This document shows positions 12,701 to 27,700 of a stretch of DNA of 64,000 nucleotides, one piece after another. The notes under the pieces were generated by a model. It was not told the origin of the DNA and did no database searches. It was given only the letters and a program-made list of their open reading frames with translations. Each line of letters starts with the position of its first letter. Position 1 is the stretch's first letter. A program made the translations under genes and the position numbers. The stretch comes from Tigriopus japonicus. Taxonomy: Eukaryota; Arthropoda; Copepoda; Harpacticoida; Harpacticidae. The stretch lies in contig CM021317.1 in NCBI GenBank assembly GCA_010645155.1, forward strand, positions 6,540,043 through 6,604,042, read 5' to 3'.

Positions 12701-15700
12701 ACGTTCCCGCCTTAACTTATCACAGAGGGTTCGAATACTTTCGCGTTCAAGGACAACCTTGTCTCTTTCAGAAAAGGCCCAATCCCGACGACCTTTGGCC
12801 ACGTCAGCTTCCAGTCCTGCATCTAAAATATAAAAATATCAATTATGGACAGTTTAATATTGCTTTACATTTTACAAAGGGAACATGGATAGGTTTCGAG
12901 ATCGAGATATTGGTGATCTGCGGAACTAAAGTTTACATTCACTGAAACCTTGTCACAAAAACTTGTTTGTTTTCCCTTAGATCAATTATTTATCACTACA
13001 CAGCGTGCAAGCTTTAGTTAGGCTGATTTGGCAAGCGGGGCGGAATGTGTTAAACATATGAGGAAAATGTCGCCCTCACAAATGTTGAGCGGACAGTTGG
13101 TGTGACCAAACTTACGAATCAAGACCAACTTTTTTAAAAAAAGTTGGTCAAGTTTAACGAGTTTAAACTCGTTTTTGAAGCCACAAGTTTTTTTTTGTTG
13201 TCTATATACAGTATGTATTGGATTGTCCCTACATAACGCAAAAGCTTACATTTGTGTTCTTCTTGATAATGACTTATTCAATATATTAGCAAAAAAGTTC
13301 GTAGTTGTTGTATACAAATACAAGGCACGGTCACCTGGTGACTTCTTTGGTTCTTTCAAGAAAGTGACCACTAGCAATAACAAAAAATGACCCGAAAACA
13401 TTACTCAATTCCACATTTGATTCATCAATTGCATGGTTGACATTACCTGGCCACACATTTCAAATGTTCCCACACTTTTGTCCGCTCAACAGTTGACGAC
13501 AGAAGACACATTTTTAGGCTTACACTCCCTCTAGTATTAATAGAACTCAATGGTCAGAACGCAGCTTTGCAATTGTGATCTGCTAATGGCTCTCCTCTCG
13601 TGGTATATTGCTGCTCCAACAATAAGCATTAATTGTTACACCAGTCTCGGGAATGGCTGCAGGTTCAGCCATTAAAATTGTCGAAGCCGTGATTACTCCA
13701 CGTAAATTAATACCACAGGTACAAGAATCAGAAATATTGCGGATCATTCGGTCAAAAAACTATTTTCTTGGGAAAAATAATGACCCATCAGTTGAAAGGA
13801 AAGATATCCCACCCCTTTCAAGCAAAAAGTTGATTAAGAAAGTTCATGTCGAGGAGTTTTAAAACATCGGTCAGAATGGCCTCCACACCATCAGTGGAAG
13901 AAAGGTGGGGCGGAGTCCAAGGAAAAGGCCTTCCTTTTAGGACAAGGAGGGGAATAAACTGACCAAGGGCCTTCAAGGAGAAGAACTTTCCTTCCAAATC
14001 CATAGGGGCTTCTAATTTTAGAGAGTGACCGCAAAAGTTGCAACAAAAAAGCAATCTATCTACTATATGCTACTCATAAATTCAACGTTGCCACCAAGCC
14101 TAATGCTGAAATCGAAGTACGGTACAACAACTACGTCTTTGCTTACGATGGGGTCCAGGATAGATGGTTCTCATCACTGAGAAATGCATATGGGAACGGA
14201 AATGAGTATTAATGGTGTTATGAGCCCTGTTAATGAAGATCAAAGATCTCTGTACGTCTTCTTGTTCCGGAAAGCTGGCTAAAGATCAATAGACTATTTT
14301 TCGCCTATTTTCAAGGTGGAACACGCCATCAATGCGTCAATAAAAAAAATGGCATAATGTTGGTATGGTAGGCTTTCCAAACGAGTTGCTCAATTTTGTG
14401 TGATATCAGAGGCACACCTCCTTAAAATAGAGAGACTAGAAATTTATAGAGATACGCAGGGTTGAGCATAATTGTGATTTTGTTCTGGGATTTGAATCAT
14501 CTGACTGGCTTTTATGCTTTTTGGGGGGCAATTTTCAACAAGCATCATGCCAAAATTTCATGAAAAGTTGATTATTTTCTGTTCATAGTTTGAAGATACT
14601 CTTATTTTTGGAAAGTTGGTAACAGTTCCTAAAAATATGAAACACTTCAGTTGAAACAAAGCATGTCTCTGACTCATCAAGGTTCTCTACCACAAACCAA
14701 CATTTTGAACGCAAGCTTTCTTCATTCGTTTCCATCACTCTCATGCGACTTCTATGGAGTAATCCCATCTGTCGATTTTGGAATCAGCGATTTCTCTTTT
14801 AGTTGCTTGAGGTCATTTAGCTATTTACCCTTGTGTGCCGAAAAATGTGGGAAAAAACAGTCCTTTTTCCTCATGCTGGGGGGTTATGCGTATCTTGTAC
14901 CAATTTCAAAATCATTTTTAAGTAAGGTAAACATCCTGTACCTTGCAAATCTCCACCGAGCTTCTCGGTCATCTTTCGGAGTCGGTCAATCTCAGCGTTG
15001 GCTTGATCGAGGTTCTCCATGCGTTGTTTTGTGCCCAAATCCGACAAACTTTGACTCGTGGAAGTGTCGAGAGTTTCAGTAGAGGCTCCATCCCTATTTC
15101 AAGCATAATGATACCTTCAGATAATGCCGTGCCCAAGTTGTCTTATCACAGAGTATCAAATCTTAAGATTTGCGAGTTCATGATTATCTTTATTTTCATA
15201 TTTCGTATTTTTTTTTTTTTGGATTGTTGTTGTTAGGGTCGGAGGGTTGAACCTCGCCCGGCCAGCGAAGCCAGCCATCACATCGTCCAAATATTTCCGA
15301 TAGGCAATTTCAAGTCCAGTATCAGAATGGTTCTCCATCTGTGGGTGTGGATTTAGTGTCTAACAGTTTCCTTGAGAAAGGTCGGGGAGGAGAATCGAAC
15401 CTGGGACCTCTCACACTAAAGGAAACTGCGCTAACAACAACACCTCGTCTCCGCCTTTTAAAACTGAGGATTAAATTATGTACAACTAAACAAGGCGCTT
15501 TGAATTTGCTTGGGATCGTTCGTTAAACAGTTGACTAAATGTTATTCCGGAGAAACTGGTAAATGGAGGGGGGAAGGAAAAGGGTAAAAATTGTCAAAAA
15601 AGTTTTTTTTCAGTTGAAGATATGTCAAAACAATTTCTTCCTCTCAATCTGTTACTTTTAAGGCCAAATTTCTTTGGTCTGTTTTTTACACTGGACAAAA

Positions 15701-18700
15701 TTTCTGTTTTCGATTTTAAGGTCAAAAATTTTTTTGGATGCGTTGTTTCACCTAGAAAAATACTGACGACCTATTAAGGTCGGTTTTAAACAAAAAAAAT
15801 ACATTTCTTTAAAAATTGAACACGCAAAGTAAGATTTTGTAATGATTTTGATTTTTAATACAAAAATAAGTTGTAAAGAACTAAAAACAGGCAGAAAAAT
15901 TTGAGTAAAAACTTTTTAATCCTCCCCATACATACCAAGAAATAAATGCAATAAACACTTCTTTCGCTCTTCTAATTGTGGCCATGTTGTCTACCCCTAT
16001 GTTAGCCCTAACCAATTTTTTGACTCAATTCACATATTATTTGATTATTGTTCCAACCTATAAAAGGTGTTTTGGTTAGACATCTTGGGAGCAATACTCT
16101 ATGGTCGGATTTCCGGAGAAACTTTCAAGATTTCAGAAGGCCTTACCGATCTCGTTTGTTCTTCTCCACGTCAAACTTGCTCTTGGATGAGTGCTTGCCA
16201 TGTTCTCCATAGTCGGACGCCATTTTGCCGCCTCCAAGTTTGTCCCTAGAATCAAAAGGAGGATCAGTGATCCTGTTTTCCTCGCTGGTTGCCCCAAACA
16301 ATGGCTATCCCAAGACTCCTCTATTTAGGACACACCATACCCAATGCGTAATATAGTTCTTTGACTGATTAAGGCCTTTCATACCTCCATTCATGGGCCT
16401 CTTTGACGGCCTTGTCGCGGTCGTACAAAGCTTGTTCGATCTCTCGCTTGAGGATCTCCACTTGGCAAGTGAGTTTCCTCCGCTGGAACGAACAAGAACA
16501 AGACATAAGATAGAAACGAGAAAAAGGGAACATGGGGAACATTCGACATGGAAATTAGATTCTTGTCCCAATCCCATATTCTTGCGCTCACATCCTTTCA
16601 CATCATGCCTTTCAGTCAATCATTTCTGACAGGATGAACATGGGGCACAGGGTCACTCTGTCAGGATTCCAAACACGGTGTACCATAGTGAAAACACAAA
16701 TTTTAAAAAAAAAACTGTTCCAAGACTTGGACTTGGTAGCATTTGCTCTTATTTAATCTTTTAGCCGACAAAAATTTGCTTTATAACACAGAGAAATGGA
16801 TGACAATGTCGCAAAAACCCATGTACTGACAAGCATTAATGAGGTATGCCCTTTCACATGTTAAATAAAATTCCAACTAAGTTTGTATGGAAACTCCCAA
16901 ACACTAAAAGATGTTTCTGACCCAAATAATCCGGAGTAACAACTGTGATTTGCCACTTTTTTCAAAGCTGGGTCCTGATTACAAATTGGACACCAAAACC
17001 CTGTGGCGTTAACTAACTTTGAATAACCTAGTCAATATATATTTACAGCTCACTTAGATGCCTTTTGAATGGAAATTAATGAAAAACATGTCCATCAACG
17101 GGTAAGTTATTGGAATTGAATTGGCACATATTTGACCCAAAAGAGTGAAAACGCTGCAGGTATATGGAAACTCAAACTCCCATTCAAAAATAAACAAAAA
17201 TTTCGAATATCATATAACAAAATAAAAATCATTGCACTATTACTGAGCAATTTTTTGCTCTCTGGAAAGATTCTTTTTGGAATAAGAAATTACATCATAA
17301 ATGTAACGATAACCCGTTCTAAAACGAAATCCATTCTTGATGGAGACCATCTAACATTGGAAAAGGAGAAGAAAAATCTGACCTTGACATGTGACTGCCA
17401 GGAACTAAGATGAATTACTTTCACTGAATGGGAGGAAACTCTAGAAAGAGGGTTCCCAAATGGTCAACAATGACTCTCGTCACTTCATCAAAGGCATGGC
17501 AGAATGTGATAAAAATAGTCGCTTGCAAGTAGGTAATCAATCAAACTCTTGACGAGGGGCAAACTCGAGTTTACATGACTAAAAACACTTGATTGTCATA
17601 CCTCATCGTCTTGGACTTTGGATTTGTTTTCCATGCCAGACATTTTCTTCTTGGTCACGCTAACTTCCTCCTGAAGTTTCTCGATCTCTTTGTGAACCGT
17701 GTCTCTCTCGCTCATGATGAGCGAATACTCCTGTAAATGAATGACTTGTTATTTTAATGCGATAAATACCAGAATATTTGGTCATGGTGTGTGTAATAAT
17801 CTAACAAAAAAAGGAGATAGACATGGAAAATATTTTTTGAAGTTAGACGATCTATGACACTATAATGGATCTCGAGTTCGATTTTTGCCATAGTTTTGCC
17901 ATTTTGGTCCTTACGGGTCAAAAAGCTTGCCACCACTAAACTTTTCATTGGGCAAGGTACTAAATCTGCGCGTAAAATATGGCAGTATTACCAACTCAAA
18001 GTCCATCAGCAATAACTATGACCAAACTCGAACTCGATTTTGGTTCGAGTGTTGCCATATTGATCCTTGCTTAGATCTTTGGTCAAAAAGTTCAAAACAA
18101 CTTGCTTTTTTAATAGCAATTAAACTTGGAGTCAATAATAGCAACACGCCAAACTCGAAACCCATCACTAGTAGTGATGGGTTCCCCACGATCTATACAC
18201 ACAAACAGAGTAGATCAAATGTTTGCGTTTTCAGTGTCACCAAAACGTGCGATTCAACATAAATTTGGCTTATTTATTGGCATAATTTTAAACAACTCCT
18301 CCGTTAATAACAAAAGAAAACAAAAATAACCCATGATATTTAAAACAAAATAAATTGAAAAGCAGAACTTGCAAGACTTTTACATTCTTGGCTATTTTTA
18401 CTAAACCCTCGATTGGGAGGTTGCGTGGTCTAATTTTACCTAACATTCCGAAATTTGTCGGAATGTCGAACTCGTGGGCAAATTGTTTTCATAAGCCTGT
18501 CATGAAGTGTGAACCCTACACAAAGTGCTGGTTTGCTCTGACAGCTTGTTTGCTACAGCTGCGCGTTCGGCTCACTATAACTCGAGAATGCAAAAGAATG
18601 AACCCGCCTTAGATACAGTGTATTGTTATGGGATTGGATATTCTATTAAAGAACAGTTGAAAGGTAATATAATAAAATAACCTTTCCACATCTAAACCTA

Positions 18701-21700
18701 ACCTAACCTAACCTAACCTAACTTAACGTAAAGTAATTTAATCCTAACGTAAACCAAATGTAATGTAATGATAAAAAATGAATGGTCAAACCTAAAATTA
18801 AAAAAAAAAAATTATACCCTTGATGAGCCGCGAACACTCAATCAATGGTACATGAGCCAGATTCTCTACCACAGCGCTATAACATTGTCTTGGATGGAAG
18901 GATGCAATTGGTAGTATTTAACTGTCTCATTTGTTGCAACAGCTGTTTCAAGCAAGCTGTCGGAGCAAACCAGCACTTTGTGTAGGGTTCACACTTCATG
19001 ACAGGCTTACGAAAACAATTTGCCCACGAGTTCGACATTCCGACAAATTTCGGAATGTTAGGTAAAATTAGACCACGCAACCTCCCAATCGAGGGTTTAG
19101 TAAAAATAGCCAAGACTTTTACATAGAAAGAAAAACAAGCAAAAAGTATGTTAAAAATTTTATTTGTCGTTTCTAAAAAAGTTATTCACTGGGTGTGACT
19201 CAGATTGAAGAATCATGAAAAGGTTTGTGATGGGTGCTTTATCTTAAAACTTGTTCCTTCAAATAAAAATTGGAGCTTTAATGGAAAAGCAAGATATGCG
19301 TTTTCCATCTTCAGCTATTTGAAGAAGCAAAGAGGGCAGAGGTAAGCCTTCTGATGTAAAATAATTTGAAATATATGTTCATATCTATTGCTGAGTAGCA
19401 ATGCAAAATTCTTTGCTGGTGCTCCAAAAAAAGGCAAGGGTGAAAATTCGACAAATCAAGATTAAAAATGTTCTCATTATTCAAGTTTTCAAGCATTCAA
19501 GTTTCAGATAACCACAAATGTTTACAATCTGGTCAAATCAACAACCAACAAAATCAACAACCAAGAAACTGCACATAGAGACCAATATGTCCAAACAAAC
19601 TTTGACACCAATAGGAGATGCTGACATAGCTCATCCCATTTTAACAAATGATGGTTAACTCAAAAATAAGAAAATATTTAACCATCTGAATGATTTTCAT
19701 TGGAGTGGATTATTTAACTACAATTTGGCTGGATCTTCATGTGTTTGAAAAGCTTATACATTTTTTCAGGGCCTTAAACCCTTGTCATTAAGGAAGAACC
19801 ATTAAGCTGATCCCAAAATCAAGGAAAAATAACCTGTCAAGACTAGAGCCACTATAATTTAAAGAGTGCAAAAGTATTTTTTTAATCTTAGCCTCTCTTC
19901 ATGGTACAACAAGCCAAACACTCGAATTACGTTAAAATACAAGATAAATTTGAGATTTCAAGAATACTCACCAAACTTGCAAAATAAGTATCTTTTTGAG
20001 ATTGTGGAATCCAAGTTCTTTGATAAAAGAGTGCAAGCACGAAAGTGGCATCTAGCATTTAAGACAACAAGCCACTGAATTTCACCCAAAAAAATAATAT
20101 TTTTAGTAGCCATTGTTGTATAAATTTGGTTGATGCTCGGGTTTCGTTTTTTTCTGTACTTGCTTTGTTTTAACACAATCGACAGAAACACACAAAAATT
20201 CAAAAATGAATTAATCTTTATAACTGTTAAAATAGGATCTGAAATAAAAAAAGACGAAACCATGAAAATTTCAGTTTCTCGCTTGTGAAACTCCTCAACC
20301 CACAAGATGACACTGTTCATCCTTTCACCCGTTTAAAAGAGCTCTCTGCTGTATTCAATTCATCCCTATTTTCTGTACACACATGAGCATTCTCTACTCA
20401 CAATAGTGGCTCTGGCAAGGCGAATTTCAACTTTAAAAAAGTGCGTTTTGTTTTAAAAAGAATGGTCGTTTGGCGCTTATTTTGGCAACACTGAACGCTT
20501 CAACTCTGTCTCTTTTCTCGGAAATCTCAAAACTCGAGCAATCACAACATTGAGCAAACACATCAAAAAAACGAAGAAAACACTCAAATAAGACCAAAAA
20601 GTCAGTAGGTAAGGCTGAAGGAGTGATCACCCACCTGCATGGCCGCGTTCCGCTCCTCAGTGAGTCTTTTAAGGTCTTTACTGGCCTTGATCCTCACGGT
20701 CATGGCCTGATTGACCTCCTTCACGGCCTCCTCATGTTGTCTTTGTACCTACAAAACAAGGACAGCCGCAAAATAATACGAGCAAATGCAAAAGGTGTCA
20801 CGAAAATCAGAATGGGAAAGAAAACGGCGGAATTGCAAAACCATTCCAACATTGGTTTGGCGGAATAACTTGGCCTCGATACCGAAAATTGAAACATGAA
20901 GGCATTCAGCGTGATTTCTAAGTAACGTGCAAGTATGCAAAGTCCATGATTTCGCATTGATAAGTAAATTTTCCATATGGAGGCTACCAGGCTAGCTTCT
21001 TTCTCACAGTAACATTTTCTCATCATAAAATGAAACTGATCACTGCAACCTCCGCCTTTTTGTGAGGTCACTTATGTTTAGGGCGAGGAAAAGTTGCTGT
21101 TTTGTAATGGAATAGAAATTCCAGATGTCTCTAGGAGTAAGGTCAAGTGGCTTCTATGATGTGAAATGTCTGAAATTTCAGCTCCACAGCAAAGCAGGAA
21201 CCTTATCACTACAAATTCTGTACTAAATGAACACCCAAAAGTGAGCTTTACATCATCAACACCACTGATGAGTAAGCCTCGGATAAATATTCAGTTTTGC
21301 TGTGGAGCACAATCCCAGACGTTTCACAACGTAGTGTTTGCTGTTGGCTGATCGTCAGCTGACCCTGCTCCTTGGAGCGTCTGGAATTTCTGCTCCTCAG
21401 AAAAACTGAATATCTCTCCGAGCCTTACTGATGAGATTTCCCAAACTATCAAGCACTTCCAATTTTCAAGCAGGGCTTGCTTCCATTTCAGCTTTCTCAA
21501 GCCAAACCAAACACCAATCAGTTTGAAGGCACAAAGCTCAGAAAACCTTCAATTGGTCCCAGGATTGCCAAGCTATTCCCAATCCCTTTTTTGCCTAATC
21601 TGTAAATTAGTGACCCAAAACTGCAATCCTGTTACAGGCTTTACATGTAATTGCACATGAAAATGATCATACATTCACATTTTGGACAAACTAATGGGCC

Positions 21701-24700
21701 TAAAATGTTGATGGAGAGACTCAAAAAGAAACTGGAAGTGTTTTCAGCTGAATCTTGGCATGTGTGTACATGATTTTTTCAATCTTCAAACCTTTCACAA
21801 AAATCTCAAAGGGATTTCCCTATCAATTCAACCAAATGCTATTGTACGTTCATTAGCAATCCCCCTATCAATATTCTTTTCATGGTAAATCCAAACCATG
21901 GAAAGTGCGAACTGTTGCCGTTTAAAATGCACTAGATGATGCGCACTTTATGACTGTACTCTTTTATCATAGTGCCTTAATCATGACTACCAATTATTTA
22001 AAAGCTACTGATTCAGCTTTTCCTTTACCTTCAAAATATGACAATCAAATTAAAAGAAAGTACAAAAGGGCAATCTCTAAAAATACACAAATCGTATCAT
22101 GTAATAAGTGGGAGACATAAATCTCAAAACCATGACCCATTTGTGCGGCCGCAATGTACTGCATCCCAATTTGAATGGACAACGACAATGCAGATGTGAG
22201 AATAAATTCAAATTCTGCAGGTTGCTCAACATTTTTTACCACTCCCAAAGAGGTAGTTCTAATCCCTTGAGTTGAATTTCAGCACTGTTGTTACATGTAC
22301 AACAATAACCATGAAGTTAAAAGTCATTCATGATGTCAATTGTCTGGATTTTATAGGAGAAAAATAACTCCTTGTCTTGATCGGCATTAACAATAAATCC
22401 ATCTTCAAAATATATCTTGTAACGCTTCAACAACCCAAATACTGGATACTGTGTAAAGTATTACTTACTCCTAACTTTATTGCCTACAACTTTGAAATAC
22501 ATTTGGGCACCTAATTTGTTACGAATATTAAAGGAGAACAAAATATCCAAAGATTTCAAATATGCCAAGGGCAATTTTTGGCGTTTGTTTAAAAACTTGA
22601 TAGACAACGAACAAAACTCTCGTTTGACATTTAAGGAAGACAATATTTTTAGGTGTTGGACGATTGTTGGTATCAATATCAAGTGGCACTCCTATTTGTA
22701 AAAAACACATTGTAAAAATAGGACCAACACAAAAAACTGACAAAGAAGGTATCTCCAGATTTGGCAAACAACATAGATAAAACGAAAACAAGTAAATAAC
22801 ATGGATAAAAGTGGCAAATTGGAAAAAGGTCAAATATCTTCTAGAGAAGAAAGTTGCCTCAATGCGGATCTGTTCAGAATCTAATTTAGTCCCTCAAGAA
22901 ACATTGGAATCCAACGAAACAGATTGCTATTTTCCAAAAGACCAAAATACTCGTTCATCTTCTTCTTTGATTTGGGAGGTTCTCAAAAGCTTATTTAGAA
23001 AAGAAAAAGTACACCAAAAATGGAACCTCAATGCTTTTCATTGTATGAAAAAACAAAAACGAAACAGTTATGAATCAAGATCGTGGAAGAATGAGAATTA
23101 TTTATTGACTTTTTATCTCTAGATTATATAGACTTATCCACTAGATTTCAAAATCTAAAAGGCTACAAAATGCATCGATACATGGATAGAGTTTTCGAAA
23201 TAATGGAAGGGAAAACAAGATTTCGAATAGAATTCATCCACGAAAAAATGATACAAATCGCAATGATGACAAATGAAAAAATAGATTGCAAAATCTATTT
23301 GAAATGTTTGAGCTACTCTTAGAACGATACCTAAGATAAAAATATTTAAAGTGAAGACAAACTTTTAACAACTTATTATTTTGCCTCTCCTGTAGAATGA
23401 GTCAAAAAAGATTGAATGAAAATTTTGCACTTTTAAAAATGTTTCAAAACCGACAAACATTCACACTTTTACCTGGACCTCCCTAGCAAATCGATAATAT
23501 TTCAGAAAGGGAACGTATTACTCTTGGAACATCCATTTAGCACATGCATTTACATCCAATATCTCCGAAAACTTTATCAAAAATCTTGCCCTTTAGGTAG
23601 CCAGAAAAGACACTAACAGACTGATGTTCAACGTCATTCTCGACAAAACAAACTAAGCGGAATCTAAGGTAACTCTCTAAGTAAACAACCATGTCTCAAG
23701 TATATTGACATCCTTCCTCCGTTTTCTAAGGGTTGTCAGCAGTCAACTTGAGTCTTGGAAGTCATACATTCCCATTTATGGAAGGTGGTCGCCCTTGGGA
23801 TAAAAGAATCTATCGATAATCCTACCTTGACCAGGGAGTCCTTGTATTCATTCCTCTCACGGAGAGCTTGATCCCATTGTCTTATGGCCTGTGTACACTG
23901 ATGTTTGAGCTGGTTCCTCTCGGTGACCAAGTCCTGGTAGAGTTTCTTGTAGCGAACTCCGTCATCCTGAAATCAAAGAGGGACTCTAACTGAGCTCACT
24001 TCCAAAACACATCTCTGGAGCCCTTGTCATTCACACACCTCCATGGGTCTTGTTACTTTAATTAAAGGGGGACTGACCAGAGAAGAAGACGAAACTTCGA
24101 CTTCACACCATCACTTTTGCTCTCGCTCTGACGATCGGTCTCTTTCCTTGCCTCTTTCTTTCTCTCTTTCTTTCTCTCTCTTGTAGTACACACGCACTCT
24201 CTCCCTTAAGAGTCTTTGGTTCAAGGAAGGATATTGGAGCACAACTGATTCTGTACCATCCATTGCCTATTGCTTGTTCCACGTTCTAGGGTGTCGGTTT
24301 CTGGTAAAACCGGGCTTTATTGCCCATTTTGATCAAGGACTAAAGACATGGACAGGCTTTGCCTGTCAACAGCAACGTTAGTACTAAATCGATCATTATC
24401 ATTCTAATATGTAATTTACATAATTTTTTCTACCAAATGTAGTTATGTTTTTAAAAAATATATAATAATAGTAATAATAATAGTAATGTGTGTTGCGACT
24501 GTCAGACATGTCAAGGCGTATTAAAAAGTATATATGTAAAATTATTTAACAATGTAAAGATTTAATTAAACAGTAGGATGCAAATATACTATTTATTTCA
24601 CAAAAAAAGCAAGTTGTACTATTAACTAAATATGTTAAGATTATTTAATTTTCAAAATTGTAGGAAAAATGCATAAATGTAATCATAGAAGTGATTTGGT

Positions 24701-27700
24701 AAGCTGCGAAAGCATTGTAAAAAAGATAACTCATAATAGCAAGAGGTTTTCTTATACCCCACATTAACTGTATTTTTCTGGTCTTTTTTTAATTTTACGC
24801 CATGTAGCCGTATTTAGCTAAAATGAGCATAAAAGAAAGAGAAAGAAAGTCTGCGTTCTGCTAAATTTGTGGATCAATCTAATAACACAATGCGTATTAG
24901 TGCAAAATAAAAGTATTTCATGTCTTACATTTCTTATAGAAAGTGAGGAGCGAAGAGTGAAACCTGGGAGATTAATTGGTACACATTGATATAACGCTGG
25001 ATATCGTTTAAACATTGTTTATTGTCTTATTTCAAATGTAGTTTCAAATGTTTAAATTAAAAGATAATTTCCTCTGGTCCAGCAACAATTTTTTACCGTA
25101 CAAAAAGGTCTTCACAAATATGGTTCGTCTTTTGGTTTTATGAATGATAGATGTAAAAGTCAGTGGGGCGTTTTCCTTCTGAGGCAAAACTCGTCACCCT
25201 GATGAGAATTGAAAAGGGAGAAAGAGCGGACCGTTTCCCGAAACCCATTGAAATGGGCCTTGGGCCTCGGAGCCCTCGTCTCATTCAGTGAGAGTGAGAG
25301 GAGGGATGGCCTCCAAGGTATAGGGTGACCACGTGGTACGTTCTAAAATCCCAATCCCAGTCCACAAGCCCAATCCTGTGAGCTAAATGAAACGTGACCG
25401 TTCTCGGCGGGAGAGGGTCACCATGTGGTGTCCCACTCATACTCCATGTTCTGTGGATCCATCCAAAAGGGACCCAGTGGAATGGAGTGAAGGCGTGGAA
25501 GTAAGGACCAATGGAACACACACGCAAGCACATAGATTCTGGCCTTGAGACAGATAGGAGGCCAATGATGAGAAGGAAAAGAAGAAGGAGGAGGCTTCTT
25601 CTCACTCTGAAGATCCAGACTTTGTGCTCAAAGAAGGAAGCTGATGACAATCCAACCACCAAGAACACCCCATGTCGTATTGGAATGTCAGTTAATGAGC
25701 TTCCCAATTATTTTCCAACAGACATCATCATGTTTCTTATTTGAGGAAGCCTATGGGCGACTGAAGAGAAAGTTTTTCCCTACATATTGGGATCAAGATG
25801 CTTATTTTTCGGGACTCTTACCCGAAACGAAACCGAGAAGACACGAGTATTGAATTATATTCATATTTATTTCCCCTTGCAAATTCCTTTTACTCGTGGT
25901 GTAGAGGAGAGCAAACATGTGTTTTTGGGAATACTTTAATTTACGAGGTTCATAAGCAAAAATATTTCTCCTAAACTTCTTTTTTATGAACTTTTCCCCT
26001 TTTCTGGATTTAAAAAAACACGTATTTTTGTCTCATATATGGAATTGCCTGTGCATAAGCAGTAGCGCTTGCAGTGCCATCTCTTGTCATCAAAACGATC
26101 GTGTTGCTGCCTTTTTGAAGTTGTCTGGAGCTCTGAAGTTGTATGCTTCAATGAAGAGCTCAAGCGACAATCAGGGCCATCTGGCGGTAAAAACAATTTC
26201 GGGTGTTTCGGCGAGATTCTTTACCATACTTTATGTTCATACACTGTGATTTAGCAATACTCAAAAACAACGATATCGTAGCTGACCCTTAACAGACTTG
26301 AAAAATGAAGATAAATTTCTTTTAAGATAAAAGTTGTGATTCTGGCAACAAGATCAAGATGAGTTCTACTCTGATTTTCAGAGACTTTGCCATAGTTTTG
26401 CCTCCATCTAGTGACGGATTTTTAAGCTTCCGAAAAACTCTTTCATTCAAAAAAAATCTTTGAAGAAAAAGATTTCTCCAAACTTTGACACTTCAACCAC
26501 TCATGAACTCAATTAGAAATGAGATTTGTTTGAAGTTTTACATTCCACAAGTTCATACTACTAAGCCATCAGAAACAAATCCAATCTTTTTGGATTTATG
26601 AAGCTGGGAGAATGCAGGATGCGTCTCTTTTTTTGGCAAAAACATATTTGGAAAAGGATGCCAAGATTCTATGGAACCTCTTCGACGTTCAACAACCCAA
26701 ACACATTGGAACAAAGAAGACAGACTACTCTCCTTCACTTTCTTTGGAGTCAGCAAGCCCAAAAGGATTTCATTTCGAACTTAAAAAAACTCACATGTCA
26801 GCGAATTCGCAACCAAGGAGACAATTTTCGAGTGATTAGAGTCGACTTGAGAACTTTTGGAAGATGACCACCAGAAGTTGGTAGGTTTCTTGCTAAAAAT
26901 CTCGGCTTGGATAAATTCACTTTTCTGTGTGTCAATTTCAACAACAAAGGAGTTACTTTCAGACCATAATAGTGCAATTTCTTCATGCTATGCCCTTCTT
27001 GTAAGATTATGCTCCTTTTTCAACTAACGAGTGTTAAATGCTGTTACTTTTAAAATTTCTACTTTTTATCGCATGGACACACTTTATCCATAAGTCGGCA
27101 CTTTATGAATAAAAAATTACATATAATGGAGTCCAATCCTTACAAATGGCGTAAAAACTCTATAAAAAAACTCCTTCAAAAAGGCGTTAAAACTCAATAA
27201 CAATGGAAGTAAAACTCCATAAAATGGCAAAAATTAGAATTTTTGATTAGTTTGGGTTCATGTGATGTAAATAGGCAAGTCTGAGTTAGTCAATCAAGAC
27301 ATTTCTCTCTTGTTGGTTTTGGCAACAGCCTTTGAACGGTCCATTCTAAAACCTACGGTATTTTTTGCCACATGATATTTGGGCTTGTCAAGCTTAAGAT
27401 TTGATCCCATGTTCCATAGAATATTCTACAATCTTTATAGTGTAATTTTCTGTTTCAAGTTTTCAGTTTGAGAAAGATGGAAAAACGTATCAAAACGAGA
27501 ACCTTTATTTTGATAATTGAGTTATCTTATTCATTAACAGCAACTCCTATAACTTCTTGTAATATTCAACCCTTTTTGATTGGACATTTTACAAAATATC
27601 AGTTCTTTTTCGATTAACTCAAATTTTCATGGCAATCAAATTTAGAGAATTTTGCAATTTTGTAAGACTACAAGGCCTGATGGTCAAAAATACCATCTGA

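Larger units (their letters stand above)
18387..19114. repeat. Large inverted repeat with conserved arms
   Basis: Arms of about 176 bp (18387-18563 and 18937-19114) are inverted copies at above 95 percent by eye. Each encodes nearly the same peptide on opposite strands (about 58 residues containing TKPSIGRLRGLILPNIPKF and MKCEPYTKCWFA, with only a few differences). The 370-bp centre contains (CCTAA)5 and a tRNA-like stretch. No transposon termini were identified. Confidence 0.8.
20749..23825 (-). other. dlg5 intron 6 (3.1 kb)
   Basis: It holds a foldback element at about 21262-21436 and a repeat at about 21680-21770 that recurs at 61225-61325. The remainder is AT-rich with short frames I do not accept as genes. 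Confidence 0.45.

Noticed and set aside
22811..23122. 103-codon plus-strand frame in dlg5 intron 6
   Set aside because: Lys/Asn/Ser-rich translation of AT-rich intron, with no domain and no splice context.
25285..25707. 140-codon minus-strand frame in dlg5 intron 5 with a Leu-rich segment
   Set aside because: Overlaps an equally open plus-strand frame, has no recognised domain, and the hydrophobic segment comes from a purine-rich tract (AGGAGGAGG) read in reverse.
26598..26867. Two overlapping plus-strand frames (89 and 75 codons) in dlg5 intron 5
   Set aside because: Somewhat protein-like, but no splice sites, homologues or matching strand evidence; could be a short relic but not supportable.
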